A stretch of DNA of 64,000 nt from Azolla pinnata. Lineage: Eukaryota > Streptophyta > Polypodiopsida > Salviniales > Salviniaceae. Positions 55,842 through 64,000 of the stretch are shown piece by piece. The notes beneath the pieces are model-generated. The model worked only from the letters and a program-made list of their open reading frames with translations, made no database searches and had not been told where the DNA came from. How positions within the stretch are numbered: the stretch's first letter is position 1; each line of letters starts with the position of its first letter. The stretch covers positions 56,632 to 120,631 of the forward strand of contig JBBBWG010025556.1 of the NCBI GenBank assembly GCA_037176905.1. The letters run 5' to 3'. The translations under genes were made by a program, and so were the position numbers.

Positions 55842-58800
55842 ATGGTGTTTTTGACGAGGGTTTCTTCTTCTTCTTCTTCTTCTTCTTCGTCTTCTCATTT
55901 CCTCAGGCTAGTTCGCCATTGCTCCTCCTCCTCCTCATCATCTTCTTCTTCTTCTTCTTTTTCTGCTTCGCCGTCGTCGTCTTCCTTTGGTTCTTCTCCC
56001 TTCAGCACTTCTTCGACAGAGGCAAGGCTCCACCCCGAAAATGCCATTGATGGTGCCGATCCATCATCGGAAGTAGCGGCTCACATCCCGCCACACGAAG
56101 CTGGCGGCCCTTCTCGATCTGCTGCGCAACAGAAGTCGAAGCAGCTCCTTCGCGAAGCTACCAGATCGTTACACAGCAATCATGCTCATGCGCATGCTCA
56201 TGCTTCTGCTCCTCCTTCCAGCTCCAAGGTCTCTGATCCACGTTTCCAGCCTGGCTTCAACAAAGAAGCCATGGCGGAGGAAATCCCTCCTAGGCATAAC
56301 AGAATGCAGCTGAGGCTGTCACACCTTCAGAAAGGAGATCAGTGCATTCCGATGAAAGCTTTTTACCTTTCTCGAAGGTATTTCTCTCTTACGCAGCTGT
56401 TTTCGGAGTACTTTATTATTATTGTCGATGATAATCAAATGATGCTCCATTTTGTGATTGTCATTTTGTGTTGGTTTTCATCTCATAATCAAGAAAATAA
56501 GGTTCAAATAGGTGCTTCACTTAATCCATGGCTAGGTAAAGGAAAACGTTTGTTTCATTCTTACAGCTTTCGAAGCCATTTTTTTGTGATACATGAGCTT
56601 GGAGGTATCTCTAATATGCAGAATATTTGTGCAGTTGTTCTTGACTTATTTTCTGAAGGGAAACTGATCTGTTCCAATGAAAGCATTTTACCTTCAATAA
56701 TCATTATATCTTTCTCTCACTGTTCTTTTTGCATAGAAACTTCTTTAAGTTTTCTCATGCCCTTGGTTTTTCCATATTAGTTTTTTGAAACCCTAGGGGC
56801 ATATAAACTGAGGAATAAGGGGGATGTTTGGATGATATAATCGAAGGAAGCTCTTTTAGATCATGTAATGAGGGGATAAGGTTTTGAATCATGTGGTCAA
56901 GGTCAGAGCTTTTTGGGCATAAAAGAAGTTTTTGAATCATACAATTGAAGAAAAGTCATACACCGTGTGCAGCATATAATCAAGCAAGAAAAGTTTGTGT
57001 GACATAGGCAGGGTTAAATTGTTTCTAAGTTATTCAAACTTAAGCTTCGTAGGTCACTGGCATGAGGAAGAATCCTTTGGATCATATGTTTAAGGTATAG
57101 GCTTTTGAAAAATATAATCAAGGTAAAATCATTTGAACATACACTCGTGCAAGAACACTTCAAATCATATAATCATTGGAACTGGGTGAATATTTTGACC
57201 ACATATTAAAGCTAGAAGGTTTTGGAACATACAAACAATGAGAAACTTCTGGAGCATATACTCACGATAGGAGATCTTATCAAATGTGAGAGATATTGGA
57301 GCAGGTGAAGATAGGAAAAAACTTTAGCAATATATAATGAAAACTGGGAGTTTATCTTATGTCTGTGAATGCTATAGGATGCTGATCATTATTGACATTC
57401 TTTTTGTTCCAGTGTCGACTTGAAAGCTCTAAAGGATGATGCACTTCTGGAGACTATTAATTACTCTCGAACTACTCTTGTTGCAAGATGCAAATTCTGT
57501 GCAATCGGTCCTCCATATCATCAAGATAATCTTGTAAGGAACCTTGACTGTGTTAAATATTTTCTTAAATACTTTTTTAATGCCAGCATGATTATGCTTA
57601 AGCCGAGTATACACTAAAAGGCTCAAGTATAAAGGCTATGGTTTTACCGAGAAACAGAGAAATGTTGAATTTGCATGTAGGTGTAAGAGCGTATTCATAA
57701 ACGTTGATTTGATTATATCAATGATGTGATGGATTTAAGCTGTAATTAAATCAAGTTTTCATGATTGGAGTCCCTATCCATGAGGCCATGCATCCAAGCA
57801 TGACATGTGCCATCATGCCATGCATGATGGCATGATAAATTTACCTTAGATCTTAATGGATTTTCTTCAATCGTTAGTCTGTAGAGTGTGGAGAGAGAAA
57901 TATATTACTCTTTGTCAAAATCGAGATGGATTTGTTATACAGGGACTCTAAAAAACTTGGAAGTTAAGTCCTAGATGTAGGCAACATTCGTTGGAATAAT
58001 TGAGTTTTTGTTCGGCATGCTAGGGCTAAGAAGCCTAAGGTGTCCCGGATGAGTTTTAGAGTCTGAATTTAGAGTGGTAATATGTGACCATTAAAACGTG
58101 AACTCTAGAGTCTCAATTGTCATTTATCGCCTGAGGCTAAAAGGGGATATCAATTTCTTGACCCTAAATTGTTTTGTATGATTGGTATAGTAAATAACAA
58201 AGTTCTTATTTGACACTGGGTCCAATCATAACACTAAACCCTAGACCTGTTACGATACAATTTGTCCATGAAGAAACCCTTCAAACAAAATCATCACCCT
58301 ATGCCTATACAATAGAGATGCATAATGGTAATGGATGAGTTAGTTTTGATGATAAGGTAATAAGGTTACACCTATTTATTGGAATGTTTTATGAAAAGCT
58401 TGATTTTGATACCATTAAGTTGTTATTTCTTGTTTTGGGGTAAGCTTATGAATAGAAGTGTAATATCTCAATTGCAACTTGTTGGCTTTTTTTGGTCTGT
58501 TTAGAACACCATTTGGATTTATTACTTTTCCATATCTAACCTGGAACAAATTTCTGGAACTATATCTCATCTGGAACAAATTTCTGTAACTATATCTCAT
58601 TTGGAACAGATTTCTGTAACTATATTTCATCTGGAACTTATTCTTCACATGATTTCCTCTCAAGTTGTTTAATTGATGGGAATAGAACAAGAATTGATGT
58701 CTATTGTTCCCTATAGTGGCAGGTTGGAAGAACTTGGACAGCAGGCCCTTTTTTGGTTGTTTTTCATTATGGAGGAGCTGTGTTAGTTAATTTTAGATTA

Positions 58801-60228
58801 CAAGATGATGAAGATCTTTATCTGAACCTTGTTAAAAAGCATTGCTTGGAATCATTGGATCACACTGAAGAATCTAGAAAAGATGGTAAGTTGTGTGTGG
58901 TGATATGAAGATTTTAAGTGTTGAATCCAGTTATTTCCAGAGAAGAGTCATAATATGACACATTAAATTTGCAAATAGACATACTGATCAAACTGTTAAT
59001 GATTTGTTGCTCTTGTTGGTTACTCCATTTCGCTTATACCATTTACAAATGGAGATTAACTATGTGAGCACAGTATTGTATTTTTGACAGCGTTACAGTA
59101 TTTTTATTTATACATATGCAGATTACAAGGTGGTTGTGCGGCCCAGTCTTGCAACGTGGAGTCAAGCAGGTTATGACACTATTTTCCTGCAGAAATTGGA
59201 CTTAGACAACATAAGAGTTGTATGCAGTATCTTAGCACAAAGTGTGTCATTAGAGCATCATCTTAGAAAGGTAGAATGAAATCTTGACCGACATCTTACA
59301 AAAGTCATTCCTGGTTACTGCAATATCAATGAAGGATTTAACTGTATTGCAGGCAGATGGTATGGTGAATATTTTCAGCAAGTTAAACAGTGGAATGGAG
59401 GAGACAGGTGACTTCACCATGTCTAGAAAAGAGCTTTTTCAGCTAGTTGCATCTGCCAACACGACCCTTGCTGATCTTGTTCTTCGAGTGCGCCTTTTGG
59501 ACAGGTAGATGAAGTGCTGAATTGTTTTTTGAACTACGTGGAAAAAACTGCAATGCTTTATTTCAGAGATGTCTAGTTACCATTGTTTGTATATGTACCT
59601 CATATGAAGTAATACAAGAAAAGACAAGGTTGTATCAGAAGTCACATATACAAAATTAATTTTTGTTTCAGAAGTGTAAATATATTAAATACACATGTTT
59701 CAGTTTTGATAGTTGTATATCAAAAAACATATGCTAACACTGATGATTCTATCTGTACAAACCTTCATCATGGACTCGGGAGAAGGAATGTGATCACATG
59801 TTCTTTATATTTAATAACAGTGTTTTTAGGGGGTTTATATCTCCATCATGAATGACCCAGGATCTGAAGAGTGACCGAATGATTTAACTGCACAGATCAG
59901 AACCAGCATGGAGAGATTCTAGGTATGCTTCTATATGGGAGTATCTGCAAGAGGAATTTGAAATGTTCGATCGATTTGAAAATATGAACTTCAAATTGAA
60001 AACCATCCAGGTAACTTCGTTTTCTTCAACAATCACTTATCTGAAAGGGAGTCTATAGGGTTGCACTAATAGTGCTCTTTCATCTTGCAGAAGAGTGTAG
60101 AATTTTTCTTGGAGGTTTTGCAAAATAGGAAAAGCGACTTCATGGAGTGGTTAATAATAATTCTGATATCTTGTGAACTCTCTGTAAGCTTATATGCCAT
60201 ACTAAGTGAAAGCCTCGTCAGCACATGA
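55842..60228 (+). CDS. DUF155 (RMND1/RRG-like) organellar protein
   Basis: Seven exons (55842-56377, 57413-57533, 58723-58885, 59122-59270, 59353-59504, 59896-60010, 60091-60228) join to 457 residues with consistent phases. I start at the ATG at 55842; the frame is open slightly upstream but lacks an earlier ATG. The first 60 residues are Ser/Phe/Arg-rich, partly from a TCT repeat, and fit an organelle transit peptide. The DUF155 core begins near IPMKAFYLSRSVDLKAL and has the family landmarks VVFHYGGAVLVNF, the D-x-I-x-L block with QSVSLEHHLRK, FTMSRKELFQLVASANT, EPAWRDSRYASIWEYLQEEF and LQNRKSDFMEWLIIILI, which ends in a membrane segment. Relatives are Arabidopsis RRG and animal/yeast RMND1-like mitochondrial inner-membrane proteins involved in organelle translation or division-zone growth. 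Function here is by family only. Confidence 0.92.
58540..58642 (+). repeat. 30-bp tandem repeat in intron 2 of the DUF155 gene
   Basis: About three and a half copies of a unit reading CTGGAACAAATTTCTGGAAC or a close variant, followed by TATATCTCAT. Confidence 0.85.
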
Positions 60229-61556
60229 TGGGCACTTGTTTATCCATGTTTCCTTTGTTTTTCTTTTGTACAGTGGCACAGCTTTGTTTCCAGCATTTCT
60301 GTATGGATCACCGTTTCTCTATTAGAAGGCTTTTGTGAACAGACTCAATAAAAAGTATTGAAACTAAATTTAAAACAAGTGGATTCTTATGTTTGGGAAG
60401 CCAACTAAATTGGTAAATAGCGAGTGTGAGGGGTGTGTGATGGTTACGTATATAGGTTATTGGCCTCTGTTGTTCTATCTTCATTTCTGAAGTCATAGGT
60501 TCAGCAATATTAATTAGGGGGCAATGCACTGATAATTGGAAGAGTCTGTTAGAACTCTAATTGTTGGAGTATGGAGAGCCTATACGTAGGTAGAATTGTA
60601 TTTTCAGATTCTATTTAAGTTGAGAATCTCGTTTACAAATTCAGATCTCAACGTGGAACAGAATAAATGCTCCGCATTGATACAGAGTTTTAAACCTGAA
60701 TTGACTATGAACTTTCCCTTGGTATCTTGGAGAGAACCATGAGTTTATGCTATTTGTAGCAAAACCAGAGCTGAAGTAGTTAGGCAAATATTACATCCAA
60801 GTTCTAAAATGCATCTATATCTGAAAGTGCTGGGTATACTTCTTTTCTGAACAGAAATGATCGAAACATCTACAAATGCAGAACATACTTCTTTCTAATG
60901 GTGACATGGACCAAACAAAGAGCAAGATCATGCACCAAAACACTATTTACACGGTTCCATCACAGCAGATCTGTTTACCAAGAAAGAAAACCCCCATTCA
61001 AATGTTTGAAAAGAACTACATTTCTACAAGAAGAAGACACTTCAACATGATTGAGCTTGCTCCAAACAGTAATAGAATGATACATATAATCACTATTTGG
61101 GAGAGATGGCATTTAAGTTCCACCAAACACCAAACTAGTTAATGTAGAGAAGGGCTAAGCATTTTGAAGTAGAGGATGGCTTCATCCACTTCGCACCACA
61201 ATTTGCCCTCAAAACTTTGCTCTAAATACTATTTGATTAAACAAGGGATAATAATCATACAAAATGTACATAGGAAGCTATAGTTACAGCAAATTCATTG
61301 CCACTGTAGTAATAAGCGGGCATGCTTGAAGATGGTATAGCAGTTTGTATACCCTCAATATAGTACAATATTGCATCACACTTTTCAGGATGTCATATAT
61401 TCTTCATTCTCGAAGTATTTTGTTTCAAACTTTGGAACATGATATATAACATCTCATCCAAGAGCTGCTGCAAAACAGTCTGTTTGATCTTTAATTATTA
61501 TCTGGTTTGTCAAACTTGGCCTGATAGTCACTCCTGTACACTCGTTACCATCCTTT
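60229..61556. other. Convergent intergenic region
   Basis: Lies between the 3' ends of the DUF155 gene (plus) and the RbcX gene (minus), so it should hold both 3' UTRs. The frame at 60876-61142 shows no family features and is AT-rich chance sequence. Nothing else stands out. Confidence 0.6.
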
Positions 61557-63763
61557 CTAGTCCAAATTGCTTGTCTCCCGAAGATATTGTCGCATTAGAT
61601 TAGTATTAGACTCCTCTGAATACTACCACGGTTCAAAAACATGAACTTCATTCACAGATATGCACGTCAAAACTTATGAACTCAAAAAAGTGAAATCACT
61701 TGGTATTGATTTATTACCGCTATTGCTAATCTCCTTAAGTTATCCCATTCAAATTCTTCAGAAGTATATACACTCCGAACCTGACAACCAGAAAATCAGA
61801 TTGAACTAATGTGTTTATTTTGTGAACAGAAGTAAAAATAATTCAGAATAATTCATGTCTTACTTCCAAGATCCGCATTGCTGCTCCGAATGCAGAGAAA
61901 GAGACAAGCAACTTCAAAATGTTAGCAAGCCTTGAAACAAATTAATATTAACTCAATACACAACAGTTCAGAAAACAAGTAAACAAGAAAACAAAACAGA
62001 TACACACCTTATGTGTACATATGCACTGTTTACACCAAGAATCTTTGCTTATAAATTAATAGCATCTGCTCTACATCTAGCATGCTCTACAACTTTTACT
62101 TTAGTGTTGGGTATTGGTAGTACTTGTGGAGAACAAAGGAAATATCCTTGGAGTGATCAACAGAAATAGTTAGGTACATCCCTCTTCTGTAAAGCGGCAC
62201 CAATAAGAAACTTCATTTGCATCTAAGCATCCTTTATTTTAGAGAAATACATATCATATTGAGCAGCTAACTTCAAAGCTAACTGTTTCATGATAACACC
62301 AATTTCCAAGAGGATTTCTGTGCTGCAATGTTCATTCAGAATACCAAAGAACTGAGAGTTGTAACTGAAAAGGTTGAATATGAGCCTTTATGATGGTGGC
62401 CTCACCACTAGGAACAAACCAAAATAGATAGTACTGTAGTGATGAGTTTTCCTAAGATACCCAATACTTCTACCAATGAGGATCCTAAAATCACAAGCTT
62501 AGATACAGCAAAGTTATGCAGAGAGTATCCATACTAAGTTATGAAGGTAAGAAACATTTCTGGTCAATTCTGGTACACTCTCAATATACATCACACTGAA
62601 CGTCTCTAGCATACGCTTAGCACTCTCAAATCCTTCATTGAGCAACTAAGCAATGATAATGTATCACCTAGTCCTTTAAGCCTGGGAGATTCCCGCATCA
62701 GCGTAGCACAGAATTTATCCCCATCGTTCAAAGAAGTTCTATCAGCAAACTCTCTAAGCTCTTTATATGCCTCTGGATTGTATTCCTGTCAAAGATAAAA
62801 CTTCATTTAAGTCTGTTTTGGTTTTTGATTACCATTAACATTGACTTAATCTATATTTCTCAAGGGTTAACTTCAACTTATAATGTGTGTGTGTTTCTCT
62901 CTACAAGTGCTCGAATGTATGTCTATGCATGCATGTATGTCCGTATGTGTGTATGTGTATGCCTGTGTACGTAGATGCGTGGGTAGGCATGTAGCTATGC
63001 AGGCATGTATGTGAGCACGTTTACAAATAATAAAATACATGCGCAAGTACGAATGCATGTGGTTTGTCTGCTCACAAACATGTTTAGAACGATGTTTAAA
63101 CACGTAATACATCATAGTAGAAGCGATTTCCCTACTCTCGTACCTCAAGTTGTGCCAGAACAATCTGGACTGCCAAATATGTGAAGTAATTGTGGAGTGT
63201 TTTTGCCGCCTTGGACTCTGGGGATTGGCTGAACCCTGACACACAACACGAAAGATCCCCCCTTTTCCTTTTAGAAAGAGATGATTTTGAAAGAAAGTAC
63301 GTTCTCCCTCAGCAAACCATGACGAATTTTAACAGTGTCGCAGACACTATGACAGAACAAGTGATGATTTTGTAAGCAAATATGATCTCCTCACGCAAAC
63401 CATGACGAATCTTAACAGTGTCGCAAAACACTATATCACGCAACTTTCTTCAAAGTCCAAGACGAATTCACACAAGCCAAAAAATCTGCACCTCCGTATA
63501 GGAAAGCAGATACACCCAATTCTCGGATCTTCGATCCGAAAAAGGCCGAAATCGAAGCACGCAAAACCCCATGTTCGCGAGAATGATAGGCAGATAGACG
63601 TACCTGGAACAAACATCTTGGATCGAGGGGAGAGAAGGCGTTGGCGCCGCGCATTAGGGATCGTAGCAGAGGACGATTTACTGCTCAGAAATGGGTGCAA
63701 CCCAGTGGAGCTAGACAGAGCGAGGGAGAGGGAGGGAGAGGGAGGGAGAGAGACGGGCACCAT
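61557..63763 (-). CDS. RBCX1-like: RbcX Rubisco-assembly chaperone, chloroplastic
   Basis: Six minus-strand exons join to 171 residues: 63763-63604, 63235-63144, 62785-62668, 61880-61864, 61780-61718, 61622-61557. RbcX homodimers hold the C-terminus of the Rubisco large subunit during assembly in the stroma. The first 50 or so residues are Ser/Pro/Arg-rich, a chloroplast transit peptide. The mature part follows plant RbcX closely: MFVPGFSQSPESKAAKTLHN, YFTYLAVQIVLAQLEEYNPEAY, LNDGDKFCATLMRESPRLKG, LAMRILEVRSVYTSEEFEWD, ending SNTNLMRQYLRETSNLD. Exon 4 is only 17 bases, encoding AMRILE with its split Ala. I chose the acceptor at 61622 for the last exon because it gives the family spacing (six residues between RLA and SNT). 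Upstream is a CT-rich tract (63789-63836), a common plant core-promoter feature. Confidence 0.92.
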
Positions 63764-63788
63764 GTCTGCTTCGAGCGATCTTCTCTGT

Positions 63789-63836
63789 CGTCTCTCTCTC
63801 TCTCTCTCTCACTCTCTTTCTCTCTCTGTTTATCTC
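63789..63836. repeat. CT-rich tract upstream of RbcX
   Basis: CT dinucleotides with a few breaks lie 26-73 bases beyond the RbcX start codon, so they read GA on the coding strand of that gene. Together with a GGGAGA tract inside exon 1 (about 63722-63752) this is a purine-rich block. Confidence 0.75.
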
Positions 63837-63899
63837 TGTTTTTTTCATTGAGAATATTTGTTAAGAATATCTATATGTAAAATAAGAATGTCTTCTAGG

Positions 63900-64000
63900 T
63901 TTTGGGTATTAAGGATTAGGGTTTTAGGGATTAGGGTTAGGGATTAGGGATTAGGGTTTTAGGGATTAGGGTTCTGGGGATTAAAGGTTAGGGTTTTGGG
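63900..64000 (+). repeat. Degenerate telomere-motif array at the window end
   Basis: TTAGGG alternates with TTTTAGGGA and TTAGGGATTAGGG spacers up to the last base, so the array continues outside the window. Confidence 0.85.

Noticed and set aside
54751-55898. Long open frames rich in Tyr-Val-Cys-Met or Thr-His-Ile on both strands
   Set aside because: They arise because a period-four CATA repeat has no stop codons in several frames; composition is pure repeat and both strands are open at once.

Overview
This window is nuclear DNA from a land plant. The evidence is spliced genes with GT-AG introns, plant-only families (HY5-type bZIP, RbcX, PLS-class PPR, LRR receptor kinase, COPT copper transporter), chloroplast-type leader peptides, and interstitial arrays of the plant telomere motif TTTAGGG. 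The long intronless PLS-class PPR gene and the heavy microsatellite load suggest a seed-free plant, and I lean towards a fern. That last step is inference, not proof. There are no rRNA genes, confident tRNA genes, CRISPR arrays or recognisable intact transposons.

Layout. The first 2.7 kb has no supportable gene. From 3.2 to 14 kb lies a block of four genes with very low-complexity products: an LRR receptor-like pseudokinase whose kinase domain is split by huge Ser, His/Asn, poly-Asn and Asp tracts (3212-6889); a small His/Gly/Lys-rich protein with one hydrophobic segment (8407-9126); a Cys-containing secreted glycine-rich protein on the minus strand (10684-11433); and a second secreted glycine-rich protein (13356-13823). 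Their coding regions are themselves microsatellites such as GGA/GGC, AAC and CACAAT, and long CTT arrays lie between them.

From 15 kb on, gene structure is ordinary and the exons could be joined by reading splice sites and frames. The genes are: a plastid-type CCoAOMT-like O-methyltransferase (minus, 9 exons, 15558-19780); a coiled-coil protein in which every exon is a multiple of three bases (minus, 7 exons, 21334-23144); an IF1-like mitochondrial protein (plus, 3 exons, 24710-26722); a full-length ABCB/P-glycoprotein transporter (plus, 11 exons, 31846-38436); a HY5/HYH-type bZIP factor (minus, 4 exons, 39630-41737); a 1064-residue PPR protein (plus, intronless, 46187-49381); a COPT5-type copper transporter (plus, intronless, 50694-51143); a DUF155/RMND1-like protein (plus, 7 exons, 55842-60228); and an RbcX Rubisco-assembly chaperone (minus, 6 exons including a 17-base microexon, 61557-63763).

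The genes are not an operon and do not form one pathway. Several products are probably organellar (O-methyltransferase, IF1-like, PPR, DUF155, RbcX), and HY5 and RbcX are both tied to light and photosynthesis, but I see no sign that they are co-regulated. Intergenic DNA carries telomere-motif minisatellites (23.3, 24.2-24.6, 29.9-30.2 and 63.9 kb), a roughly 1 kb CATA-type satellite with a 62-bp higher-order unit (54.8-55.76 kb), and many short tandem duplications. All spliced models come from reading splice consensus and family conservation by eye, without transcripts.
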